NCBI GenBank assembly: GCA_002197995.1
Contig: NGZR01000006.1
Span: 2,531,001-2,595,000 of the forward strand
DNA: 64,000 nucleotides
From: Gaeumannomyces sp. JS-464
Lineage: Eukaryota > Ascomycota > Sordariomycetes > Magnaporthales > Magnaporthaceae
Reading direction: 5' to 3'
The notes beneath the pieces were generated by a model. The model was not told where the DNA came from and did no database searches. It saw only the letters and a list, made by a program, of their open reading frames with translations. Shown here one piece after another: positions 24,176 to 34,149 of the stretch; within the stretch, counting starts at the first letter, position 1; each line of letters opens with the position of its first letter. Made by a program: the position numbers and the translations under genes.

Positions 24176-26392
24176 ATGTCATACTACGAAAACTCGCAGT
24201 GGTCTGCCGGGGGGCAAACCACCTGGGAACACCAGACCCCCCGCCCGCTCAGGTTCGTTTCCCCTCAGCCGTTACCAGGCTGGCATCGCCTATCACGCCT
24301 TCGCTTTTAGAGCCCCAATTGACCTTGTTGTTGTGCGTTCTAGGTGCCAGTTCTACCGTCCCACGAGAGGAGGCCGCCGCATTTGTTTCTCAAATCGAGG
24401 GTACGTTTTCTACCTACACCGCTGAATGGGCGGCCGAATCACGATGGGGATAAGCGTACTGGATGGGATCGAGTTAGCCGAAAACGGCTCACCGGCCCGC
24501 ATCTCGGCGAGATACTCGCATCGCTTGTCTGCGCCTTGTGCCTTGTGCCCGAGTGCGAGCGACACCCGGGGCGAGGATCGGAGGAGCCGAAGATAGACCA
24601 ATAGTCGCAGGCGGATGCTGACCAGATTTTTGCGTCACCAGAGGTCGAAAAAGCGATCGACAACCTCGTCAAAAGCGGCAAGATGTTTACGGTGCCCGGC
24701 CGACGTGAGTCGCTCCCCGCCCACCCTCATTTCCCTACAGGCCCTGCCAGAAAACCGCGCCCAGACTTTGGTGGTAAGTCTGCCTGGGCTGGCTGGGCCC
24801 AGTCTCGTGGCCGCGCGTCGCGGCCGTGAGGAGGATGCGAGATGGGAAAGAGACAGATATCCGCGGCGCATCCATCTCGCCCGCCGCGTCTGCTGGAACG
24901 CCGACTGACCATTCGATCGCCCTGTCGCCTCGCCCTTATCAGACAACCACAACCGCATGCCCTCCGGCCCCGGCTCGCGCCCACACTCAGTTGGCGGCTT
25001 CGAAGATGCCCGCGGACCCCACCAGGGTTCCAACCTCTCCAACTTTTACGCAAACCAAAGACACCAAACGTCGCGAGGCTCCAACGAGGCGGAGCAGATG
25101 ATGCAGGCGAAGCGGAGGATGGCGGCTCAGCGGGAGCGAGAGCTGCGCAACTATCATCAAGAGCAGCAATATAACCGAAGTAGGCCGCCCTCTGCTGTAT
25201 AGCGTTCGCACGAGTCTCCCTCTCTTCGCTCTCTTCCATTTATACCAAAGACATACCGAACAAAGAGAGAAAAAAAATACCAAAAAGGAGAAACCCGTCT
25301 TTCCAAGGGAGACAGGATATCCAACGTGTCATGGCCCTGCGCGGCTCCTCTTGTACCATCTTGAATATCGTATTAGAAGTCAACGGCCGCCGATGGTTTC
25401 TCTCTCTTGGATGCCCTGTCATGTTTCTCCTTGTCAAGTGACTTTCTTCCCCAATTGCGCTTCATCACACATCTTTCTTTGCTCTCTACCACCATGAACA
25501 GTCAAGCTAACCACGCCATCTCGTTTCTATGGACACAGCGGCTGTCCTCTCGGAAATGAACAACTACAGCAAGCCTGACCGCACCCTGAGTCCCGGTAGC
25601 AACATGTCCGAGGATGAGCGGCGTGAGCTCATTGCTCGCCAGCGCAGTGCCCTCTATGGCGAAGGTCAGTTCTCGGAGGGGGGAGCATACGTAGACGAAA
25701 CGGGCGCCGTGCGACACGGCCCGCCAACCCACCACGTGGTTCCCTCTGCCGCTCCGGGCCTCCGCGGGCCCTCGCCTCTCGCATATGAGTACGGTCGCGC
25801 CCCGTCGTCAAACCAGGGTGATGCCCAGTCACAACAGCAGCAGCCTCAGGGGCCCGGCGCCCCCGAGGGGTCGCAGGCCGCCATCGTGGCGGCCAACGAC
25901 CGGTCGCGCGCCAACTCGAATGCGAGCCCCTTGTCCAACGCCGGCTCGAGAGCCGCCTTCGATGCGCCGCCGTCCCAGTCGCAGCAGTCGCAGCAGGGTG
26001 GTGCACCCATCACCAGGACAAGCACCTCTTCCCCTAACGGGTCGCCGAGTAGCAACAAGCAGTCTGCGCGTGCGACGGTCGCGCCGATCGGCACGAGGCC
26101 GTCTGGGGCCGGCTCGCCGTCCAACCCGGCGCTTGCCAACAAGCAGCGGTCGACGACGCCACTGCCCTCGCCGCTGAGCCACGGCTACAGCGCGTCCTCG
26201 ACCGGCAACGGCGACGAAAAGTCCGGCGGCAACGGGGCCCCGGTTTCTTCGGTTGGCTCGTCCAACGCGCCCCAGTCGGCTACCGCCGGGCCCGAGAGTG
26301 GTAATGTCGGCATCTCGGGCTGGGGCGGCCGCCCCGGCGTCTGGGGCAACAAGTCTGGCCTCGGCTCCGTGCAGGCCAGCGTCTGGGGCTAG
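24176..26392 (+). CDS. Conserved fungal protein of unknown function, five exons
   Basis: Exons are 24176-24252, 24344-24400, 24642-24704, 24943-25179 and 25539-26392, joined by GT..AG introns of 91, 241, 238 and 359 bp. The ATG follows CCAAA, a good fungal context. The protein starts MSYYENSQWSAGGQTTWEHQ; exons 2-3 give VPREEAAAFVSQIEEVEKAI and NLVKSGKMFTVPGRR. Exon 4 carries a charged helix (AEQMMQAKRRMAAQRERELR) followed by SNFYAN-type and YNR residues. Exon 5 begins AVLSEMNNYSKPDRTLSPGS and EDERRELIARQRSALYGE, then about 230 residues of Ser/Gln/Gly/Asn-rich disorder, and ends GLGSVQASVWG. The frame is open through all five exons with no break. I recall similar proteins in other filamentous ascomycetes without an assigned role; the short charged helices suggest protein or RNA contact, which is inference. 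Confidence 0.8.
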
Positions 26393-28812
26393 AGTCCCCT
26401 CCTGACCTAGCTGTCGCCGGGCCACCCGGAGTAGAGACCGAGTCTACGACAGTTTCAAGGACATGCTCGTCGTTTCTTTCATCATAAGTTTTGTTTGGTG
26501 CATTAGTGCTTTTGCAGGTTCTTCGCACTACATATGCGTCAGTGTCTCGCTTTGTTACTTCCATGGGGCCGGCACGGGCAAAGCAACATCACATATATAC
26601 GGGCGAAGGTGGTGGGAAGGGATATTCTTTCTTGGGCGCGAAACATGGAGAGCAACCAATCGGAGTCATCTTTTTGGTGTTTTGGACTGAGTTTGGGCAA
26701 GTGGGAAGGAAGACAACTTTTGTTTTTCGTTACAAAAAGAGAACTGGGTGCAACCGTCGTTGGGCAAAGGCAAAGGTGGGAAAAAGGGAGGGGTTTGCAA
26801 AGGAGGTTCTGGTCATCATCTAAAGCTACACCTAGGTAGTTCTTGCGCTTACACCCCTGGTAGTAATGGTGGAGGAAATAGTTGGCCTGGGGATGCTGCT
26901 TTCTCATATTTTGGACTCTGGAGGAGGGTTATATGGGGGAGTTTTTGCCTTTTTTTTTTCTCTCTCTTTTGTCCTTGGTTTCCTTTACCTCTCGGCACAG
27001 AAGTCATCACATTGCCACCATAAAAAATATCACACATACAGCAACAACACGAGGAATCGGGAGGAATAGGAGTTACCAGAAAAACAATCGATCGGTGTTC
27101 TGGGGGGCGATGGGAGGAACGAGAGCGCTTTGTGTTTTAGGCCTCTTTTCATTTGACTCTATTCCGTCTCTGGGATGATCGCGGTGACAAGGAGCGAGTG
27201 TGCTTCGCTCGTGGGCATTTCCAAGGCGCAAAGACGTGGGCATTTCTTTCTTAGGACTTGCTGTTGCGTTTCTTCGGGATACCATCGCTTTTGGCAAGGG
27301 GCCTTCGGGGAGGGGAGCGAGGTACATGGACACGGCTTCTTCATTTTTTTCCCCTGTTATGTTTGCATCTGGATATCTCGGTTCATATCCAGCTCTGTTC
27401 GAGCTGGTGTTTTGTGTCCTCGGCGACGCAGTATCTCCTTTCGTTCTTCCCTCGCTCCATTTTCCCCACCTTTGCCTCGATTTATTACACCTAGGAACCC
27501 CAATACAAATCACAGTTCGTTCCCAAACCGTACCCTGTTCTGCTTTAGCCGGAAAAGGGGGGGGGGGGGGGGGGGGGGACATGTCTGCGCCCATCTTGGT
27601 CGAAACGAAACAACGAGCTGGTAATCATTGTTTCCCTGCCGGGGAAGCCCCCGGGAGTAGCCGTGGCTAGCCTGAGCGGGTGCCAGAAAGGCCCGCCCGC
27701 AAAGCAAGTATTGCCGATGTTTGGATCCGATAGAGCGGCCGCGCGGCGGTTGTGGCGAGCAGGCCGAGTGTGAGTCTGTGACCGATGGGCAAGGTTTCAC
27801 GCCAGAGGTTAGGGTGACTAGCGCCAAAGTAGAATGGGGAGGCGTGGGTCTCATCCTAGGAAGAGGACCGGGTGTCCCCGGGTTTTTGACCAAGGATATG
27901 TTAGGTAGTCTACCTGCTTGTCGTCTCAGCAGGTGAATCCGGACGGACAGCCAGCCCGGAGGCTCGGTTGGGACAGTGTATGGAATTATCATGATTGCAA
28001 GGAGGGAGAGGCAGAAAACAACGCCTGAAGCGAGTTAGATTGGTGAATGTCAGGGTGGTGGACGTCTGGCGCACATCACACAACGGACGAAGAAAGGGTA
28101 GCTGGGTACGGCATGTGGGTTGGCAGGTTGGCAGATGTTGTGTGTGCTTTCGGCCTCAAATCCCTCTCCTGGTGCTCCTTGGACCCTGAGCACCAGCTGG
28201 CGGGTGGGTAGCACAAAAAAAGCAAAAAGGACGGGGAATGGTAAGAATAGGCGACGGTTATGCCTGGGTTTGGGGCAGGCCCGAGCCAGCGGCCCACCCC
28301 CCGCAGCGCCACCAGAACCGCTGCGCCGTTTTTCCGCCACAGACATTGGCTTAAGGGCAGGGATTGTTCTGGTATTGGGCGGCTCCCCACGAGGCTTCGC
28401 GATGCCAGAGAGGAAGGCCCTTGATTTGCCTGAAGGGCTGTAGCCAGCGGCGCTGCCTGCCTACATGAATCCTACTTGGGGGTTCTCTGCTTCTTCCTGT
28501 CCCGGCACCAGGGCACCGGTGGAGCGCAAAAGCCGAGCGCACGGTTCGCACGGGGCCTGAGCACCCGCCTGACATGCACGAACCAGCAAAAGGCCTGCAC
28601 TGGCTGGGCTGTTTCCTGCGCCTGCCTGCTTTTGGCGTGGACGGTGATGGAGTGCCGACGTGATGCCGTCCACAAGCTGGGAACGGGGACGCGAAGCAGA
28701 TAGTCAATCTCCTCGGGCGATTGCGTCGGCTGGCTGGAATTCACCCTGCGGGCTTGGCATCCTGGACAGTGCGGGGTGACATAATCTGACAGCCTGCCCC
28801 ATGTTCTCCAAC
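26393..28812. other. Intergenic region with poly(G) tract
   Basis: About 2.4 kb after the five-exon gene, including its 3' UTR. No coding region is recognised. A run of 22 G lies at 27557-27578, and T-rich runs are common. Confidence 0.5.
27557..27578 (+). repeat. Poly(G) tract of 22 bases
   Basis: An uninterrupted G run in intergenic DNA; exact length is uncertain in any assembly. It has G-quadruplex potential on this strand. Confidence 0.9.
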
Positions 28813-28909
28813 GACAGCGTGTCCGAGTGGTTAAGGAGTATGACTCGAATTCCCTGAATTCAGAAATCATATGCTTTCGAGCGCACAGGTTCGAGTCCTG
28901 TCGCTGTCG
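28813..28909 (+). tRNA. tRNA-Ser (anticodon CGA) with 16-nt intron
   Basis: The acceptor stem pairs GACAGCG (28813-28819) with CGCTGTC (28902-28908), with discriminator G at 28909. The anticodon stem TATGA/TCATA encloses loop CTCGAAA once a 16-base intron (28850-28865) is removed; the intron sits after base 37, the canonical place. The anticodon CGA (28846-28848) reads UCG serine codons. A variable arm with GCT/AGC stem and the T-arm CAGGTTCGAGTCCTG follow. A T6 run starting at 28911 is the expected RNA polymerase III terminator. The long variable arm and G discriminator fit tRNA-Ser rather than tRNA-Leu. Confidence 0.95.
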
Positions 28910-28910
28910 G

Positions 28911-28916
28911 TTTTTT
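28911..28916 (+). terminator. Pol III oligo-T terminator of tRNA-Ser
   Basis: Six T immediately downstream of the tRNA 3' end, the usual RNA polymerase III stop. Confidence 0.85.
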
Positions 28917-29220
28917 GTGTTTTTGTATCCCATTGTGCTTTTTTTTGCCCGCCGCATTTGGACCTTATATCTATCATCCGTTTTGATTGCTTCATTTTCC
29001 GCTGGTAGTGATTCCATTAAACGTCCCCAGGCTGTGCCTCGAACGAAGGAATCCCATTTGGTGAATTGAAAATGTTGCATCATAACGCTAGAAGAAAACA
29101 CCAAACGCCACTACTATGAATGTTTGCTTCCCTTCCCATACAAGAACACGCTCCAGCCAACAATGCAGTTATTCGAACCTGACATACCCCCAATAACAAA
29201 AAGCCATGCTCTCGCAATGT

Positions 29221-30244
29221 TCAAAAGCCAAGGATCTTGACGCCCATGTCAAGGTCCATGACGTCGTCGGCCCTGAGCGCCTTGCCGCCCCATACGACGG
29301 TGCCCCTGCCGTCGACGGCGAAGGCGCCGGCCTGCTGCCACTTGTTCCCCAAGGCCGTCGAGGGCCCCGTGTCCTCCTCGGCAGGCTCAGGCTCGGGCTG
29401 CTGGGCCTGTGCGCCTTTCTTGCCGCCGGCCGCCAGGCTCGTGTTTGACCGCCCCAGCCGGCCGGGCTGCGGCGACGACGACGACGCGGCGACGCGGTTC
29501 TCGAACGTGGCCTTGCGCTGGATCGACGTCGCGACCGTGTTGCCGAGCCACCCTTTTCCTTCCAGCCCTGATCTGGGTGTCGGGTTGAAGAGGTACCAGG
29601 TATTGCCCAGGCCCAGCCCCCAGGCCGCGTAGATGGTGCGCTCCTCGTCGACGACGACCTGGACCTGCCAGGCGCCCCCCAGCAGGTCGAGCCACTTCTT
29701 GGTCGCCTCGGGCGACGAGTGCGAGACGGCGATGCAGCTCAGGGAGCCCTGGTGGCGGTTTGCGAGGGTGCGGAGGTTGAGGAAGGTTTTTTGGGCGACT
29801 GTTTTTTTTTTTTGTTATTTGCGGAGAGTTTGTCAGTAGAGTGTGCAAGAGAGGGGGGGGATGAAGAAGAGAAAAACTCACAGGCACAGCCGACGCAGCG
29901 CAGAAACACAACCAGCACCCTCCTACCGCCGCCAAACTCGATCCTGCGGTCGCGGTCCAGCGGCGCCAGGTCGCCGACCTTGGGCGCCTCGGCCGCCACG
30001 GGCACGGCCGGCGGCGGCGGGTTGAGCCAGGCCTGCGCCGTCAGCGGCAGGCTCTTGACCGTCATCCACTTTGGCCAGCCGGCCGCCCCCGCGCCGCCGT
30101 CCTCGGGCTCGGTCCCGGGCGGGTTCTTTTGAGCTTGTTGGGCTCCGGGCTACCGCTGGGGCCCGTCAGGGCCGACATGTCGAGCGCGTTGCTCGGGATG
30201 CCCAGCTTCTTCATGGCGAGCTTGCCCGCCAGGCCCGAGAACAT
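29221..30244 (-). CDS. AhpC/TSA-like (PRXL2-type) thioredoxin-fold protein
   Basis: A peroxiredoxin-like protein of the fungal AhpC-TSA_2 group, with a thioredoxin fold. The ATG at 30244 starts MFSGLAGKLAMKKLGIPSNA. The core reads FGGGRRVLVVFLRCVGCA, where the CxxC (RCVGCA) ends exon 1 at 29882. After an 83-bp GT..AG intron (29881-29799), exon 2 continues FAQKTFLNLRTLANRHQGS, then AVSHSSPEATKKWLDLLGG and EERTIYAAWGLGLGNTWYLF, typical of the family, and ends DLDMGVKILGF at 29221. Codons keep one frame across the intron. One single-base frame change lies between about 30170 and 30130, after TGPSGSP and before AQQAQKNPPGTEPEDGG; it separates the start codon from the core. I treat this as a sequence error or recent mutation. 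Redox activity is inferred from the CxxC and family. Confidence 0.75.
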
Positions 30245-31477
30245 GATGGGCGATGCGTGTGAGGGTGCGTGTGGGTGCGTGATTATAGAGGATTGGGTTG
30301 GGTGGCGGTTTCCGACCGAGAATGTCGTCCGCTGGTGCAGAGAATGGAAACGAGCCCGCGAATAAGGCAAGGAAAGTCTTTGGGGACGGAAAACAAAAGG
30401 GCAGCCAAGACGCGTCTTGTTTCGTGCTTCGCGATGTGCGCAAGATGGAGCGTGGAGAAAGGAAACAAAGAGGGAAAACACCTCTGATCTACATACGCCA
30501 GTAGCTATCTGAATCCTTGATCAGTCCTTGCGATAAAGCCAGCAGCGCATTCCACCCTGGGGCGGCGGCAAGGCTCAGGCCATTCTGGACCACCGCCGGC
30601 CAAACGCCTCTATTTTTTTCCTTGTTTGATACAGGGGGCGTCGCAGCCATCAACCATGGCCCCTGGTCTCGAAACATTTCTGGCCTTCCCCTGAGAGAAC
30701 CACGCACGGACCAGGAAAATAGGGGTCCAGATATGTGGAGTCCGTGAGGGGCAGGCGGACCGACCCCTGGGCAGCGCGAGCCTCCTGTCGTTTTGCAGGG
30801 ATGGAAGCTGCCCCGACCCGACCGAAGAGGAGATCGGCTCGTCGCCGCATGGCGAACACGTGCGCGCGGCTCCGTTTCGATCGCCCGGATGCAGTCCCCG
30901 GCTGGGACGGGGAAATGGAAGGGCGGCGCTGGAATGGGATGGCGTTTGTTTATGCGATCCGGCCGCTCGGTGCGGCCAGCCCTACACCTCTGTTCCTGCT
31001 CGGGCCGTGCATCTGCTGTTGGAGAAATACTGGTGGCTAGAGATGTCGCTGGCCTCATCCCTCCTCGACAGCCATTCGTTGCTTTATATCTAGCCCGCAA
31101 CCATCCCTTGAATAAGCAGCTCGATACAGAAACTCTCAAGGGGCTCTGATCGATCGGAATCACAAGATAAACCCTCTGGCCGGTGTATTCTCCTGGAACT
31201 AGTCGAAGTTATCTATAATAACCAGGCGAAGCTGGATATGACCTAGCGATTATACGACCGGGCTAGACTACCGTTCATAAGCATGAAAATTAAAAAAGAG
31301 GTGGGTATTAAAAGAGAGAACGAAAAGAACAAGAGCCACCCGTCATGAGCAATCCAACCAAATCCACGTCGTTGTCACATCCCAACGGGAAGCGGAGATA
31401 GCCAAATCCAAGAAGTCATACCTCATCCACTCCGCCGCCACCAACAAACAATCCGGACATGCGCCTCTACCACCACA
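30245..31477. other. Intergenic region
   Basis: Upstream of the AhpC-like gene and downstream of the SLC35F-type gene. No frame with protein-family features is seen. Confidence 0.45.
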
Positions 31478-32729
31478 TCAAACAGCAGCGCGGTTATCCC
31501 CGTCCTGGCCCACAAGCCCCTGCTCCCTGGCCAGGTTGAGGGCCTTGAGCTTGGCGGTGCCGATGCCAGCGACGCCGTCCTCCTGGTTGTCGCCGAGCCA
31601 GGGCTTCTTGGAGTCGCCCAGGATGCTGCCGGCGAGGAAAGTAGATGACGAGGCCGAGCAGGATGAGCACGAAGCTGACGGGGTACAGCTGGCGGACGAC
31701 CAGGCCGAAGACGTTGATACCGATGAGGACGCCCCAAAAGTTGCTCGTGAGCAGGCTGATGTTGTAGAAGCCCGCGCTCGCCATGCGCAGCACCAGGGGC
31801 ACCAGGCTGTAGAAGAGCGTGAGCGCCAGGGTGAAGCCGACCAGGTAGCCCGCGACCGCGGGGGTCCACTCGGCCGCCTCGAACTGGGTCCGGTCGAAGA
31901 TGGCGGCCTGGACGCCGTTGATGAGGACGCCAAAGACGCCCAGGAACGAGAGCACCTCGTAGACGGGCCGGCGGCTGACGAACCACTCCTCGAACACGTT
32001 GCTGAGGCCGTAGCAGGTGGAGCCGACGAGCGCGAACAGGTCGCCCTTGAGCATGTTCTCGCCGTCGCCGCCGTTCTGGCCCGCAATATGGTCCTGCGCG
32101 ATCAGCAGGCCCATGCCGCCGCAGGCGAGCAGGATCCCCGCGATCTGGAAGACCTTGTAGCGCACCTTGAGGACCAGGAAGCTGAGGATGACGACGCACA
32201 CGATGGCCCAAAAGTTGATGAGCTGGGCCGACAGGATGTTTGTGTAGCGGTACGCGAGCACGGTGAAGTAGTTGCCCTCGACGTCGAGGAAGCTGAGGAT
32301 GAAGTACTTCCAGCCGTCGCGCAGCCACACGCCGGCCAGCTTGCGGGGCCCGTAGCGGTACAGCGTGATGGAGAGGTAGACGAGCGTCAGGAGCACGTAG
32401 TTGAAGATGGTCTGGAAGGCCGGGATGGAGACCTTGGCGTTGGACAGCAGCTGGCTGAAGGTGTTGGTCGACGTGATGCACAGCGCCAGCACCTGGCCCA
32501 GCGCCAGCACGGCCCAGAAGTCGACCGTGGTCAGGTACGAGTACCAGTGCACGCTGCGCGCCTCCATCTGGTGCAGCGCCTGGCCCACGGCCGCGTCCTG
32601 GTCCGCCAGGGGCGCGTCGGCCGCGGCCTTGTTCCGGTGGGCCGGGCCCGAGCCCGAGGCGGGATCGCTGGGCGCGTCCATGACGTCGGCCTCGAGGGCC
32701 TTGTTGTCAAAGTCCTCGTGGGTGGCCAT
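31478..32729 (-). CDS. SLC35F-type (DUF914) solute carrier, one C-terminal frameshift
   Basis: A multi-pass transporter of the drug/metabolite superfamily, about 417 residues. I choose the ATG at 32729 (MATHEDFDNKALEADV) because CATCAACATGGCC is a strong fungal start context; a longer frame upstream has only a GTG. Ten or so hydrophobic helices run from YLTTVDFWAVLALGQVLALC to SFVLILLGLVIYF. Family-typical patches include FLDVEGNYFTVLAYRYTNIL, IAGILLACGGMGLLIAQDH, GSTCYGLSNVFEEWFVSRRP and ASAGFYNISLLTSNFWGVLI. At 31638-31641 an extra T (on the coding strand TACTTTCCTC) shifts the frame; in the other frame the protein runs on as LAGSILGDSKKPWLGDNQED and ends GQDGDNRAAV at 31478. The substrate is not known from sequence. 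The rest of the frame is perfectly open, so the break is probably a consensus error. Confidence 0.85.
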
Positions 32730-34149
32730 GTTGATGGGCTGGTAGGATCCCCGCGAGGTGTCTGAGGGTGGTGTCGGGAGCTTGCGCACGCACAGCCAGC
32801 CGCCAGATATTCTCGAATAACAATGTTTGAACTTCTATTCAGTTCAGTCTTTCTCGTCCCCTGCAGCAAGCGCAAAGACTCAAGTCGCTTGCTGATGATA
32901 TCAAGGCCGTAATGGGCGGCGGCACATGTGGTGGTGCAACGCCGCGACGAAGGTGGAGGAGAGAGTACTAGAGAGGCACGAGGGCATGGAGAACACAGAG
33001 GAAGGGGCAGCTGGATGGCGTCACGGGACCCAACTCTGGTGTCGTTTCTCGACGCAGATGGCAGGCACGGTGGGCGCTGCACGAGCAATTGTATCCGCCG
33101 TCGTAGATGCAGAAGGAAGGCTGGGGGTGGAGTTTTTTCTTTCTTTTTTTTTTCTTTGGCACATTGAAATTTTTCTTCGCCGTCTCGACCGACCGACAGC
33201 GCCCACCGCGGTCCCGCTGTGGGGGATGCCACACAACTTCACACCACCAACCGCCGACGATGGCCGCCCGCCGCCCCCATGTGGCGAGAGGGCTGGGCGG
33301 GGCAGCTGAGCGCCGAGACCTGCTACTCGGAGTTTGGAGTTGGTTGGCTTTCTCTCCACCCCTGGCTCACCGTGAGTTCGTTTTCATGTCACCGACCCAA
33401 CGCGGCAAAAGCGCCTGACGTGCAGAACAATATCGCTGCTGCAGCTGCTGCAGCTGCTTTCCAACAGCCCAACACCGGAGCGGACCGTGCGGTAGATTGA
33501 CGGCAGCCTCGTTATACATCAAGGCCTGCTTGCTATCCGTGCACTGCATGCCGTGCTTCTACTTCCACCAGACTTTGCCTCGTAGAAATTCTGCCATCTG
33601 ATGATTTACTGATGAGACCAGCATTCTCAATGTCATCGACGTCCTCATCTACCCCGCGCGTCCCAAGGCCTGGATCGGGCTAGCCCCCGGTGGCTTTCTT
33701 GGGCATCCTCTACTATTGGCTTGGACCGTGATTCAGCTGGCGTGTGGTCATGCGGCGCCGCCAATCTAGCACATCGACTCAAATCGGACAAGCTGCAGTG
33801 ACGCCAAGATCTGTTGACCAAATACTGTTGCAAAGCAAATTACATTATCTATTATCCTAAACGCCTGTCATGATCCAACGACGACTATCGAGCAGCTGCA
33901 AACCAACCAACGCCTTGTTTCCTGGAAAATGGGGGTATTGTTGAAGAGTATGGGTATGAGGTATAAGGGTGTATGGAATCTCGATCCTTTGTCTGTCGTC
34001 CTTCCTCAGTCGTTTTTACGCGCGCTATCCAAGAGAAAAAAAGGTGATCGTGGAATGATTGTCAAGTCAAAAGGTGAGATATAAAGAAGCAACAAAAGAA
34101 ACGACGGAAAATCAGCAGGTCGGAGGCGAAGGGAAGCTGTAGTGGCATG
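32730..34149. other. Intergenic region
   Basis: Holds the 5' leader of the SLC35F-type gene and the 3' side of the next minus-strand gene's neighbour. A GCTGCAGCTGCTGCAGCTGC stretch lies at about 33436-33456. No gene is recognised. Confidence 0.45.

Noticed and set aside
31536..32765. 409-codon plus-strand frame opposite the SLC35F-type gene
   Set aside because: It is the antisense of a well-supported membrane protein; its Glu/Asp/Val/His-rich composition is what reverse-complemented GC-rich codons produce.
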